A stretch of 64,000 nt of DNA from Salinicoccus sp. RF5 (GCF_020786625.1 NZ_JAJGRC010000002.1:186001-250000); one strand, 5' to 3'. Numbered from the stretch's first letter, positions 46,801 through 55,579 are shown. The notes: generated by a model not told the origin, from the letters alone. Numbers and translations are program-made.

Positions 46801-47481
46801 ATAATTCAAAACTATATAAAGGAAATTTTATACAATAAGAATATTGCTAACATTGTATTAATCTCAGGTTGGCTATGGTGGTTGGTGTCTCTATTTTCAA
46901 TACCTCAATTAACAGCAAGCGAAGTCGCTTCTGATTTTCATTATGCTTCCATTGGATTGTTTTTCTTATTTATATTATTAAGTACTTATGATATGAAAAT
47001 TTCTAAGTATGCTACTGATAGATTAGCAAGTATAGGTATTATCTTTCTTAGCTTCACAACCTCTATAAATCTAATGATTTTCATTATATTTATATTTAGT
47101 ATCTATGGAACGTATATTAATGAGTTTAATATTTATCTATTTATAGTGACACTCGTGCAATTAATTATAAATATCTACCTTAGCTCTAGATCATGGGTGA
47201 TTATAAGTTCAAGGTTCAGGAGGCTATCACTCAGAGCTCAAAAAAAGTTTTTCAATTTAGCATTAAGAGTTGTCTCAGTGATTTCTGTAATATTATTGCT
47301 TTACAAGTTTCTATTCAACTCTACAATGGATAATCCAACAATCGAGTCTCAAATAGATGTTTGGTTTTACTTAATTTGGTGTTCAAATCTCACTTTATTC
47401 ATATGTGAAGGGGTATTCCTCCATTTTTCAGAATATAAAAAATCAATGATTTTGTTGTGGAAAGATTTAATGAAGGGTTAA
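46801..47481 (+). CDS. Multi-pass membrane protein with probable non-canonical start
   Basis: About 226 aa with five or six hydrophobic segments (NIVLISGWLWWLVSLF, IGLFFLFILLS, INLMIFIIFIFSIYG, IYLFIVTLVQLIINIYL, VVSVISVILLLYKF, FYLIWCSNLTLFI). A strong ribosome site AGGAGGGG at 46789-46796 sits 4-7 nt before in-frame ATA (46801) and ATT (46804), with no ATG, GTG or TTG at that distance. The in-frame GTG at 46786 lies inside the ribosome site. I take ATA or ATT as the start. No family recognised. It follows the PDDEXK_4 gene and is very AT-rich; it could be an effector-type membrane protein. Confidence 0.55.
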   Translation: MIQNYIKEILYNKNIANIVLISGWLWWLVSLFSIPQLTASEVASDFHYASIGLFFLFILLSTYDMKISKYATDRLASIGIIFLSFTTSINLMIFIIFIFSIYGTYINEFNIYLFIVTLVQLIINIYLSSRSWVIISSRFRRLSLRAQKKFFNLALRVVSVISVILLLYKFLFNSTMDNPTIESQIDVWFYLIWCSNLTLFICEGVFLHFSEYKKSMILLWKDLMKG

Positions 47482-47672
47482 GAATATTAAGTGAATAGGA
47501 GTGAGATTTATTTCTTTCACCTTGAAATAAATAAAATTATTTAATGAAACATTAAAAATATATTAAGTAGGATTAGCTAAACATACGTTAATCTTTGGCC
47601 AACTAAACCATTAAAAAAATTTACCTCTCTCTTCTAAAGGCGAAGCTAGTATTGAACTTAAAGGTTAAAATC

Positions 47673-49466
47673 TTATATAAGGAAATAATAATTTCTTATC
47701 TTTTCCATAATCAACTGCCGTCTTTCCTTAAGAAACTCTTGGAAATCTCCTGCATCCATCTCATAGATGGACTCGGGGATGCAGTTCATCTTCAGGTTCT
47801 CCTCCAGTTCCTCTTCACTCAATATTTCGCCAATCACATATTCCTTATTTCCAATCTGCTTCTTCACTGTCTCCATGTATTGCGCAGGGGGCTGATTGCT
47901 GAGCGCGAGGTTCACTGTCTGTTCGGTGTAGACATAGTTGGCGATCTGGTTGTAGATGGAGTAGTGGTCGAAACCGTTCTTCTGAAGATAGTTCTTCGGG
48001 AACACATGATGCACATCCCCCCGTTCTTCGATCAGCTGCTGGACCCTGATGGATTTCGACAGGAAGGCGTAGTCATTGTCATAGATCTGCGCCATTACAT
48101 AAAGGTTGAAGAATGGGCTGTTGGATGTGGATGTTTCAAGGTTTTCGAGGAATGTGTTCTCCCAGAATGCATCGGAGAGTTCACCATTCTCAACGGATTG
48201 AATGACGTTACGCGGGTCTTCTTTTGCGAACCGCTTGATGTCAGCGGAAAAGCGGCTTTCGATGGAACTTGAATACCTCTCGGTCAGGGTGGATGCGACA
48301 ATCCATTTCCTGACGGCGTGGTTGATGTCTGATGAAGAGTAGTTCTGTTCCCTCAACAGCAGATAGAGTGCATAGGCGAAGTTCAGTACGGTGATCGACC
48401 GTACAAGCTTTTTATCAATCATGCCGGCTGATTTGACGATCATGAGGAATCTCTTGAAGTTCGTTTCATCGACAAACTGCATCACGCCGTCCTTCAGGTC
48501 GGCGAAGGATGATTCGATGATTTCATCCTTGAATTCCCGTGTCTCGAAATCCCTGCCCGACAATAGGCTGACGAGGTTGGAGAGGGGGCCGCGCAGGAAC
48601 TTGAATGTATAGGCGACTCGCAGCACATCGGAATAGCTTGGCTGGTAGATGTTGCTGTTGTAGTCCTTAAGCCACTGTATCTTCCTGAAGGCTTTCGTCT
48701 GTGAGAACTCTGCATCATTCGCACGGATGTTCTCAAAGATGTTCGGATGCTCGATGAGGTGTGAGAAGTAGTCGATGGTCTTGCGGATGATCGGTCCGTC
48801 GTGCTGACTGTTCACCGATATTTTGGACATGACGAAATCGGCCTGGCTCAGGCTGACGCCTGTAGAGTTGATGCGTATGAAGATTTCCGTCACCATCTTG
48901 ATGTCAAGTGTGTGGTTCAAGTCTATGATGCCAAGCGTACTATGGCGGATGTTGATCAGACGCTGGATGATCCGGTTCAGTTCATCAGGATTCATGCCAG
49001 GGTTATTGTTGCAGTACTCCGTAATAAAATTGAATGAACTGAAGGTGGGTTTGAATATCTCTGAGATATCCGGAATCCACCTTTTGTCATTCAATATCGC
49101 CGAGTTCTGCACTTCAAATTTTTCCTTTTCCGGATGGAAGGCGATTTTGATGCGCTTCTTCTTGTACTTCCCGTCCAGTACTTCATGCCCTGAAATCGCA
49201 GCCATGAGGGCAGTGACACGCTGCTGCCCATCGATCAGTATCTTCTTCCCGTGTGAAACGGTGCCGTCCTTGAGCCGTGCATCGGGATTCTGCCATGTGA
49301 TGATGTAGCCGATGGGATAGTCCTTATATAGGGAGTCCAGGAGATCGCGGACTTTCGTCGCACTCCAGACGAACGGGCGCTGGATTTCAGGAATCGCGAC
49401 GATGCCTTCGTCAATCCAGCCGAGCAGGGCATTTACTGTACTGTTGTTCACATTATAGTTGGACAT
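47673..49466 (-). CDS. DUF262/DUF1524 protein, GmrSD-like type IV restriction enzyme
   Basis: 597 aa, minus strand. ATG 49466 is preferred because AAAGGA is 8 nt upstream; ATG 49475 is only 2 nt from it. DUF262 part: AIPEIQRPFVWSATKVRDLLDSL, YPIGYIITW and LIDGQQRVTALM (the DGQQR nucleotide-handling motif). C-terminal DUF1524/HNH-like part: GDVHHVFPKNYLQKNG and YTEQTVNLALSNQPP. GmrSD enzymes cut glucosylated hydroxymethylcytosine DNA using NTPs; related BrxU-like proteins have broader targets. G+C-rich compared with the genes to its left, so probably a separate gain. Confidence 0.85.
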   Translation of the reverse strand: MSNYNVNNSTVNALLGWIDEGIVAIPEIQRPFVWSATKVRDLLDSLYKDYPIGYIITWQNPDARLKDGTVSHGKKILIDGQQRVTALMAAISGHEVLDGKYKKKRIKIAFHPEKEKFEVQNSAILNDKRWIPDISEIFKPTFSSFNFITEYCNNNPGMNPDELNRIIQRLINIRHSTLGIIDLNHTLDIKMVTEIFIRINSTGVSLSQADFVMSKISVNSQHDGPIIRKTIDYFSHLIEHPNIFENIRANDAEFSQTKAFRKIQWLKDYNSNIYQPSYSDVLRVAYTFKFLRGPLSNLVSLLSGRDFETREFKDEIIESSFADLKDGVMQFVDETNFKRFLMIVKSAGMIDKKLVRSITVLNFAYALYLLLREQNYSSSDINHAVRKWIVASTLTERYSSSIESRFSADIKRFAKEDPRNVIQSVENGELSDAFWENTFLENLETSTSNSPFFNLYVMAQIYDNDYAFLSKSIRVQQLIEERGDVHHVFPKNYLQKNGFDHYSIYNQIANYVYTEQTVNLALSNQPPAQYMETVKKQIGNKEYVIGEILSEEELEENLKMNCIPESIYEMDAGDFQEFLKERRQLIMEKIRNYYFLI

Positions 49467-49554
49467 GGTATACATCCTTTACGAGTGTGTTTATTTTTAT
49501 AATATCAGAACTACCACTGAAAATAAGTGATTAAATACAAGTATTAAATTTAAA

Positions 49555-49594
49555 ACCCCTATGGAACCTATACTTTCAGGCTTTCATAGGGGTC
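49555..49594 (-). terminator. Terminator after the acyl-CoA-dehydrogenase-like gene
   Basis: On the minus strand GACCCCTATGAAA pairs with TTCCATAGGGGTTTT (9-bp ACCCCTATG/CATAGGGGT stem), followed by T-rich sequence. Confidence 0.65.
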
Positions 49595-49598
49595 TTTT

Positions 49599-50780
49599 CT
49601 ATATCTGCTGCTCCTGCTTTTTCGCGTTTTCCACCCTGCCAATCGAACTCTTGGCGAGTCCGATGATGACCATGTCATCCATCGGTGGGTTATGGAGGCC
49701 GGCACGGACATTCCTATAGTACCGTTGCAGTTCATTGTCGGCAGACAGGCTCTTCGCACCGACGACGCGCATGGCGAGGTCGACGGCTTCGACTGCCTTG
49801 TTGACGATGGATGTCTTGACGGCGCCGAGTTCGCTGCCCATTCTGCTTCTTTCTTCTTCATTGCTTTCATCCCACTGCCTGGCGACGGAATAGAGGAAGT
49901 GCTCCGATTCCATCAGCAGCATCTCGATGCGGCCGAGCTTCTCCTGGACGTTCGGCAGCTCTGAAATGGTCCCCTTGATGCTGTTGGGGGAATAGGTGGT
50001 TGCGAATTCGAGTGCCGAATCCTGAGCGGCGCGCGCAATACCGAGGTAGCACGCCGGTATGTGCAGCAGCCAGCCGGCGGGTTCCTTCTTCCCGAGTGTG
50101 CGGTAGGAGACGAGGTCCTCTTCCTGCACATGCACATCCTCCATGATGAAGTCATGGCTGCCGCTTGCGCGCATGGCGACGGAGTTCCACGTCTCATCGA
50201 CACGTACACCCTTGAGTGCACTGTCGACGAGGAAGTTTCCGACTTCATCACTGCCTTCGATCGCAGCACTGACGACGCCGTACTTCAGTATCGGTGACAG
50301 TGTGGCGAATGTCTTCCTGCCGTTCAGGATCCATCCATCGCCTTCTTTCCGTGCCGTGGTCTCCGGCCTGCCGCCGCGTGTCGGGCTGCCGGTCGCCGGT
50401 TCCGTGGCCAGGTTGTTGATGAGGGCACCGTTCTCGATCACATCCTGGACGACCTTCCTGTATTTTGCGTCGTCCCATGTCTTCTTCTCCCCGAGATCCA
50501 TGATGATGCCCATATGCCATCCGATGGACAGCGCGGTGGCACCATCATATTTCGCAATGATCTCCTGGTGCTTCATCAGTTCGACCAGGGAGATGCCGCC
50601 TCCACCATATTCAGATGGAATGGACAGCTGCGGATAGCCGATCTTCTTCAGTGCTTCGAAATTCTCAAAGGGGAAGGTGACGTCCTCATCGTGCTGCTGA
50701 GAAGTCTCACTGAAAGCCTTCACCGTTTGCTCCATCAGCTGGAAGCGTTCATTCATTTCAAGCTCATTTAATGTTTTCAA
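49599..50780 (-). CDS. Acyl-CoA dehydrogenase family flavoprotein
   Basis: 393 aa, minus strand, TTG 50780 with GGAG 7 nt upstream. The fold is recognised by LSIPSEYGGGGISLVE, ALSIGWHMGI, LATEPATGSPTRGG and WILNGRKTFATLSPIL, and a C-terminal helical domain with VVGAKSLSADNELQRYYRNVRAGL. It resembles the NcnH/DszC-like group (flavin-dependent hydroxylases or desulfurising enzymes) as much as true fatty-acyl dehydrogenases. A metabolic gene inside an otherwise defence-rich region; G+C-rich like the core, so it may be a native gene between two insertions. Confidence 0.82.
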   Translation of the reverse strand: MKTLNELEMNERFQLMEQTVKAFSETSQQHDEDVTFPFENFEALKKIGYPQLSIPSEYGGGGISLVELMKHQEIIAKYDGATALSIGWHMGIIMDLGEKKTWDDAKYRKVVQDVIENGALINNLATEPATGSPTRGGRPETTARKEGDGWILNGRKTFATLSPILKYGVVSAAIEGSDEVGNFLVDSALKGVRVDETWNSVAMRASGSHDFIMEDVHVQEEDLVSYRTLGKKEPAGWLLHIPACYLGIARAAQDSALEFATTYSPNSIKGTISELPNVQEKLGRIEMLLMESEHFLYSVARQWDESNEEERSRMGSELGAVKTSIVNKAVEAVDLAMRVVGAKSLSADNELQRYYRNVRAGLHNPPMDDMVIIGLAKSSIGRVENAKKQEQQI

Positions 50781-51002
50781 AGTGATGCTCCTCTCTGAAA
50801 GTATATCCTGTTCATCGGAATTCCATATATTATCCCATTAGTAACAGTAACTTTCAATTGATGTGCATATCAGTATCACCCGGGTGAAAAAGTAAAATAT
50901 TTTAGAGGGGGAATTTAAGGAAATTTAAGTATAATGGAGGCACAATATCTAGAATGGATGAGAGGCACCTGCCCCTTGCATTAGTACTGGGAGTTGAGGG
51001 AA

Positions 51003-52193
51003 ATGGAAAAGTTGATTACCAGAGAGGAAAGGGAAGCGCTCCAGAATTTCCTGATGGATATCAATGAACTGGAAAAGGTAGAGGCGCAGACATCGAAGTT
51101 CAACGTTTTTGAAACGCTGGGCATCGTCAACATGGAGATACGCCACAGCAATGTACTGGGTTGGCTGTTTTCGCCCAATGAGCAACATGGCTTCAGTGAT
51201 GCTTTCATAAAACGCTTCATGCAGGAAATCATTCAAGGATATGATGGGACGGAGGGAACGCTCGACCCATTGAAGGTACTGCTCTGGGATTACCATGATC
51301 TGATTGTCAGGAGGGAATGGCAAAATATCGACCTGCTTGCGATTTCCGAGTCCAACAGATTTGTTCTGGTTATAGAGAACAAGGTATGGAGCAGGGAGTC
51401 GAAGCATCAACTGAACAAATACTATGAAATCATCCAGGACAACTTCCCTGGATACCATCAAGTTTTCATTTATCTCACACCTTTCGGGGATGAAGCAAGC
51501 AACCCTGAAATATGGACAAGCATGGATTACAGCGGGGTGATGCAGATGATCGAGTACTGTCTAGAATCCAGGCAAAATATGATGGAGAACAGCGTGAGGC
51601 TGTTCATCGAACAATATATGGATACACTCAGGAGGTACGTTGTGGGAGACAGCAATTTGGAAAAACTGTGTCAGGATATATATTTCAAGCACAAAAAGGC
51701 GCTTGATCTGATTTTTGAATACAAGCCGGACATGTATTCGGATGTTTCTGCGAGAATTCAGGAAATGATAAAGGAAAATGATGACCTGGTACTGGATGAC
51801 AGCAACAAGACGATGATCCGCTTCACTACGAAACAGCTTGATCAAACAGTTGAAAATGAAGGCAGGGGATGGACCTCAAGCAGAAGGATGCTACTGTTTG
51901 AATTCCAGAATACAACCAGAGGACTCAGGGTGAAACTGATTATTGGTCCTGGAGAAGAACATATCAGAGAACGGCTGTATGATATCGTTTCAGATAAACC
52001 TGCCATTTTTAAAGGAAAAAACAAGAAACTTACCACTGCGTATACAACAGTATATGTAAAGAACATCCTCGATTATAATGAAAGTTATGAATTGGATCAC
52101 GAGAAATTACATGATGCGATTAAGAATAAGATGGATAAATTCTTCAGGGATGACCTGAAGAATCTGGAGAAAGCAGTGCTGACAGAGTATTAA
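51003..52193 (+). CDS. PDDEXK_4-type nuclease family protein, copy 2
   Basis: 396 aa, ATG 51003 with TGGGAG upstream. It matches copy 1 (45518-46711) along its whole length: FETLGIVNMEIRHSNVLGWL, WQNIDLLAISESNRFVLVIENKVWS and LCQDIYFKHKKALDLIFEY. The nuclease triad is intact. Codon use is more G+C-rich than in copy 1, closer to the core genome, so the two are old paralogues or separate gains rather than a recent tandem copy. TATAAT at 50930-50935 may be its -10 box. Confidence 0.8.
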   Translation: MEKLITREEREALQNFLMDINELEKVEAQTSKFNVFETLGIVNMEIRHSNVLGWLFSPNEQHGFSDAFIKRFMQEIIQGYDGTEGTLDPLKVLLWDYHDLIVRREWQNIDLLAISESNRFVLVIENKVWSRESKHQLNKYYEIIQDNFPGYHQVFIYLTPFGDEASNPEIWTSMDYSGVMQMIEYCLESRQNMMENSVRLFIEQYMDTLRRYVVGDSNLEKLCQDIYFKHKKALDLIFEYKPDMYSDVSARIQEMIKENDDLVLDDSNKTMIRFTTKQLDQTVENEGRGWTSSRRMLLFEFQNTTRGLRVKLIIGPGEEHIRERLYDIVSDKPAIFKGKNKKLTTAYTTVYVKNILDYNESYELDHEKLHDAIKNKMDKFFRDDLKNLEKAVLTEY

Positions 52194-52202
52194 TTTGAAT
52201 AG

Positions 52203-52236
52203 AAAAAGGACGCCCTAGTTTTGGGCGTCCTTTGCT
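52203..52236. terminator. Bidirectional terminator at the right edge of the defence island
   Basis: AAAGGACGCCC (52205-52215) pairs with GGGCGTCCTTT (52222-52232), flanked by A and T residues, between convergent genes. Confidence 0.8.
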
Positions 52237-52271
52237 TGTTGCTGAACTATTATCAAATGGATGATATCTTA

Positions 52272-53555
52272 TTACTCTTTATCCCCATACTTTCTTACTC
52301 TAAGCAATGCCTGTTCTGCATGGCCGGCGAAGTTCTCCAGCTGGCACAGTCTGGCGGCATATTCTCCGATGTAGGCACTCTGTTCTTCTGATGTAATCTT
52401 TTGATAGGTGACGGTCTTGAGGAACTTGCCGACCCATAGGCCGCCTGTATACTTGGCTGCACCTTTTGTAGGCAGAGTGTGATTGGTTCCGATTACTTTG
52501 TCACCATATGCCACATTGGTTTCAGGCCCGAGGAAGAGACAACCGTAGTTTGTCATGTTTTCCAGGAAGAAGTCCGGATTTTTGGTCAGGATTTCAACGT
52601 GCTCGAATGCCAGCCTGTCTGCTTCTTCCAGTGCCTCCTGCTCATCTTCGACCAGTATGATCTGTCCATAGTCTTCCCAGGATACACTGGCTACATCAGC
52701 AGTAGGGAGGACTTTCAGCTGCCGTTCGATCTCTTTTACCGTTTCTTCAGCAATTTCTTTGGAAGTGGTAATCAGTGCGCCAGGGGAAGTGGGACCATGT
52801 TCGCCTTGCCCCAGGAGGTCGGTTGCGATCATTTCAGGTTCACTGGTTTCATCAGCGACCACAAGTGTTTCAGTGGGACCCGCAAACAGATCGATGCCTA
52901 CACGTCCGTAGAGCTGACGTTTTGCTTCTGCAACGAACGCATTCCCCGGACCGACTATCATATCGACGGGTTCAATACTTTCCGTCCCTACAGCCATTCC
53001 AGCCATGGCCTGGATGCCGCCGAGGATGTAGATTTCATCCGCACCGGCTTTGTGCATGGCATATACGGTGGCGGCAGGTATGCCTCCATTGATTGGGGGT
53101 GTGCACGCAATGACTCTTTTGACGCCTGCGACTTTGGCGGTGAGGACGCTCATATGGGCCGAAGCGACCATCGGATAGCGTCCGCCGGGAATATAGCAGC
53201 CGACACTGTTGACGGGTATGTTCTTGTGTCCAAGTATTACGCCGGGCATTGTCTCCACTTCGATATCCTTCATGGATTTCAGCTGCTCTTCAGCAAACTG
53301 TCTTATATTGTTCTGTGCAAACTCAATGTCCTTTTTGGTCTGTTCGGGAATCTCCGCAATTACATCCTTTATCTGTTCCTGGGTCAGCTGGAAGTTTTTG
53401 GGGCTCCAGTCATCAAACTTCTCTGAGAGCCTGCGAACTGCCTTGTCCCCTTCGTCTTCGATATCTTTTATCGTGGACTGTACAATCTGGGAAACTTTAT
53501 CGTCGCTCTCCTTTATTTCCTCGGGCATCTTGCCTTTCTTCAAATATGTTGCCAT
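52272..53555 (-). CDS. Histidinol dehydrogenase homologue, probably not HisD
   Basis: 427 aa, minus strand, ATG 53555 with AAAGGAG 8 nt upstream. HisD fold: [42 protein letters not shown] (Gln and His zinc ligands), [15 protein letters not shown] (catalytic His) and [13 protein letters not shown] (last His). The Asp zinc ligand of HisD (Asp360 in E. coli, LxxADF) is Lys here (LWVGKFLK). With no other his gene nearby and a catabolic neighbourhood, it more likely oxidises another alcohol in two steps, as sulfopropanediol dehydrogenase HpsN does. Operators lie just upstream. Confidence 0.82.
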   Translation of the reverse strand: MATYLKKGKMPEEIKESDDKVSQIVQSTIKDIEDEGDKAVRRLSEKFDDWSPKNFQLTQEQIKDVIAEIPEQTKKDIEFAQNNIRQFAEEQLKSMKDIEVETMPGVILGHKNIPVNSVGCYIPGGRYPMVASAHMSVLTAKVAGVKRVIACTPPINGGIPAATVYAMHKAGADEIYILGGIQAMAGMAVGTESIEPVDMIVGPGNAFVAEAKRQLYGRVGIDLFAGPTETLVVADETSEPEMIATDLLGQGEHGPTSPGALITTSKEIAEETVKEIERQLKVLPTADVASVSWEDYGQIILVEDEQEALEEADRLAFEHVEILTKNPDFFLENMTNYGCLFLGPETNVAYGDKVIGTNHTLPTKGAAKYTGGLWVGKFLKTVTYQKITSEEQSAYIGEYAARLCQLENFAGHAEQALLRVRKYGDKE

Positions 53556-53570
53556 CTCCATCTCTCCTTT

Positions 53571-53589
53571 TTTGAATACGTATGCAAAA
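53571..53589. promoter_or_regulatory. LacI-family operator O1, before the hisD-like gene
   Basis: Core TGAATACGTATGCA (53573-53586) matches the O3 core TGAATACGTATTCA at 13 of 14 positions. It lies just before the ribosome site of the hisD-like gene on the minus strand. Confidence 0.65.
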
Positions 53590-53604
53590 AAATATAAAAA
53601 ACAC

Positions 53605-53633
53605 TTGATATCTAGAGGTGTTGAATATAAGAT
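53605..53633 (+). promoter_or_regulatory. Possible SDR gene promoter
   Basis: TTGATA (53605-53610), 17-nt spacer, TAAGAT (53628-53633). O2 begins right after the -10 box. Confidence 0.4.
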
Positions 53634-53653
53634 AAATGAAACCGTATTCATTT
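53634..53653. promoter_or_regulatory. LacI-family operator O2, before the SDR gene
   Basis: AAATGAAACCGTATTCATTT agrees with the 20-bp centre of O3 at 18 of 20 positions, with CG at the middle as usual for LacI-family sites. Confidence 0.7.
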
Positions 53654-53700
53654 GTCAATAAATATTGAGTTTTCTAATTTCATTTAGAAAGGAGATGCTT

Positions 53701-54462
53701 ATGGAATACTTTAAAGATCTGGAAGGCCAGAAAGTCCTGGTGACTGGCGGAAGCAAGGGTTTGGGCAGGGACATTGCGATGCGCTTTGCGGAATGTGGAG
53801 CCACGGTGACCATTACGGGAAGAAATGAAAGAGATCTGTCCGAGACCACGGAGGCGATTCAGGAACTAAAGATGGACTGCTCATACATCGTTGCCGATAT
53901 GCAGGATGTCCAGAGTGTGTATGGAATGGTGGATGAAGCTGAATCGAGGATGAAGGGCATCGATGTTCTGGTCAACAATGCAGGCGTCAATATTCTGCAG
54001 GATGCATTCGATGTAAACGAGGAGGATTGGGACAAGGTTCTGGATACGAACTTGAAGGGGGTGTTCTTCTGTTCCCAGCGCACCGGCAAGTACATGGCCG
54101 GCCAGGGTGGGGGCAGGGTGATCAATATCGTGTCCCAGATGGCTTTCGTAGGATATATAAAACGGGCTGCCTATTCTTCAAGTAAAGGGGGAGCGGTCCA
54201 GCTGACGAAAGCATTGGCTATTGAATGGGCGGATAAGAATATCAAAGTGAATGCAGTGGCGCCGACTTTCGTCAAAACGGCTTTGACGGAGAAGTTTCTG
54301 GAGGACGAGGGCTTTTACCGGGATGTGCTGAGCAGAATACCACTGGGCAAAATTGCCGAACCATCGGATGTATCGGGCGCCGTTTTATTCCTGGCTTCGG
54401 ATATGGCGAACTTCATCACAGGGGAAACAATAAAAGTGGATGGCGGATGGACAGCGATATGA
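53701..54462 (+). CDS. Short-chain dehydrogenase/reductase
   Basis: 253 aa, ATG 53701 with AAAGGAG at 53688-53694. Classical SDR: NAD(P) motif VTGGSKGLGRDI (TGxxxGxG), LVNNAGVN, and catalytic Ser, Tyr, Lys in IVSQMAFVGYIKRAAYSSSKGG; the end reads ITGETIKVDGGWTAI. It probably oxidises a hydroxyl of the same substrate as the hisD-like enzyme, from which it diverges across two operator sites. Length and motifs are ordinary; the substrate is not readable. Confidence 0.9.
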   Translation: MEYFKDLEGQKVLVTGGSKGLGRDIAMRFAECGATVTITGRNERDLSETTEAIQELKMDCSYIVADMQDVQSVYGMVDEAESRMKGIDVLVNNAGVNILQDAFDVNEEDWDKVLDTNLKGVFFCSQRTGKYMAGQGGGRVINIVSQMAFVGYIKRAAYSSSKGGAVQLTKALAIEWADKNIKVNAVAPTFVKTALTEKFLEDEGFYRDVLSRIPLGKIAEPSDVSGAVLFLASDMANFITGETIKVDGGWTAI

Positions 54463-54502
54463 AAAGGCTGAAACTTGATGTTAAGAATTGTATCACATTG
54501 TG

Positions 54503-54531
54503 TTGACAAAATTGTCAGATAAATGTTTAAT
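54503..54531 (+). promoter_or_regulatory. Promoter of the lacI-family gene
   Basis: TTGACA (54503-54508), 17-nt spacer, TTTAAT (54526-54531). The -35 overlaps TGACAA-AA-TTGTCA, an inverted repeat. Confidence 0.7.
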
Positions 54532-54536
54532 GAAAA

Positions 54537-54551
54537 ATGTAAGCGTTTGCG
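54537..54551 (+). promoter_or_regulatory. cre site upstream of the lacI-family gene
   Basis: ATGTAAGCGTTTGCG matches WTGNAANCGNWNNCW at 14 of 15 positions, just downstream of the -10 box. Catabolite repression of the locus by CcpA is likely. Confidence 0.6.
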
Positions 54552-54560
54552 AGGTGTGAA

Positions 54561-55544
54561 ATGGTATCTTCCAAGGATATTGCGAAAAAAGCGGGGGTCT
54601 CCCAGTCCACGGTTTCCAGGGTGATCAACAACCCCGCATCAGTCAGAAAAGAAAAACGGGAAGCTGTGGAAAGGGTGATGAGGGAGCTGAACTACAGGCC
54701 TGATTCTGTAGCCAGATCCCTGATCAGCAATAAGACCAATCAGATTTCACTGATCTCAGGGACTCTGAACAATCCATTCTTTGTCGAAACGACGAAGAAG
54801 ATCATCAATTACGCCTATTTGAAAGGCTTCAATGTGAATGTCTATTTCGAAGAGGATTTTCCGAAGGATGACCTCTACAACACTGTGTTCTCCCAAAGGA
54901 CGGAAGGGATCATACTTTCCTCCATGTATTTCAGCAGTCCTCATTTTGATGACCTCATCAATCTGGGTGTCCCTTACATAATGTTCAACCGCAAGCACGA
55001 AAAGGGTGGTAATTTTGTTGAACTGGACAATTATCAGGCAGGAAAGATGGCTGCCGATTATCTGTTGGAAAAGGGGCATACCAATATCCATTGGTTTGGA
55101 GGGGAATTGGAGAAATCGACATTTCGCGGGAGGTATGATGGCTTCTGCCATTCGATGAAACAGCACGATATGGATGTGTCAGCCTCGAATGTTTCCATCA
55201 CCCAGCAGAACCCGGAGGCAATAGAGCAGGAACTGAATGAAGTGCTGTCCAAAAAGGAACGGCCTACCGCAATATTTGCTGCGACGGACATGATTGCCAT
55301 GAAAATCATGGATGTTCTCCAGAGAAAGGGTTTTTCCATTCCTGGGGATATTGCTCTGATAGGGATAGATAATACTGAACTGATCCAGCATAGTGCGTTT
55401 GACATCACATCGATCGGTCTGGAGCAGGGTAGGAATCTGGGAGACATCGCCATAAGGCATCTGATGGACCAGATTGAGGGCCAAAGCAACAGCCTGATAC
55501 AGGAAACCTACTCATGCCAATTGTATGAAAGAGGAACGGTGTAG
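54561..55544 (+). CDS. LacI-family transcriptional regulator
   Basis: 327 aa, ATG 54561 with GAGGTG upstream. The N-terminal helix-turn-helix and hinge are VSSKDIAKKAGVSQSTVSRVINNPASVRKEKREAV and PDSVARSLISNKTN; the rest is a periplasmic-binding-protein-like sensor (FERK-type region HFDDLINLGVPYIMFNR, FAATDMIAMKIMDVL, IPGDIALIGIDNTE). It sits in the middle of the locus it should control. Three copies of a TGAATACGTATTCA-type operator flank the hisD-like, SDR and aldehyde dehydrogenase genes. Own promoter and cre site. Confidence 0.92.
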   Translation: MVSSKDIAKKAGVSQSTVSRVINNPASVRKEKREAVERVMRELNYRPDSVARSLISNKTNQISLISGTLNNPFFVETTKKIINYAYLKGFNVNVYFEEDFPKDDLYNTVFSQRTEGIILSSMYFSSPHFDDLINLGVPYIMFNRKHEKGGNFVELDNYQAGKMAADYLLEKGHTNIHWFGGELEKSTFRGRYDGFCHSMKQHDMDVSASNVSITQQNPEAIEQELNEVLSKKERPTAIFAATDMIAMKIMDVLQRKGFSIPGDIALIGIDNTELIQHSAFDITSIGLEQGRNLGDIAIRHLMDQIEGQSNSLIQETYSCQLYERGTV

Positions 55545-55547
55545 TTC

Positions 55548-55579
55548 CCCTTTAAATGAATACGTATTCATTTAAAGGG
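55548..55579. promoter_or_regulatory. LacI-family operator O3, 32-bp perfect palindrome
   Basis: CCCTTTAAATGAATAC/GTATTCATTTAAAGGG is perfectly symmetric over 32 bp, centred between 55563 and 55564. It starts 4 nt after the lacI stop and ends 33 nt before the aldehyde dehydrogenase start. Its centre recurs at O1 and O2. No T tract follows, so operator is preferred over terminator. Confidence 0.8.

Noticed and set aside
28884-52193. CRISPR array or cas genes in the defence island
   Set aside because: No regularly spaced repeat and no Cas-like protein seen.
52272-53555. Histidine biosynthesis gene hisD
   Set aside because: No other his gene nearby, missing Asp zinc ligand, and LacI-type operators shared with catabolic genes.
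55548-55579. 32-bp palindrome as a transcription terminator
   Set aside because: No T tract follows on either strand, and its centre recurs at two promoter-region sites.
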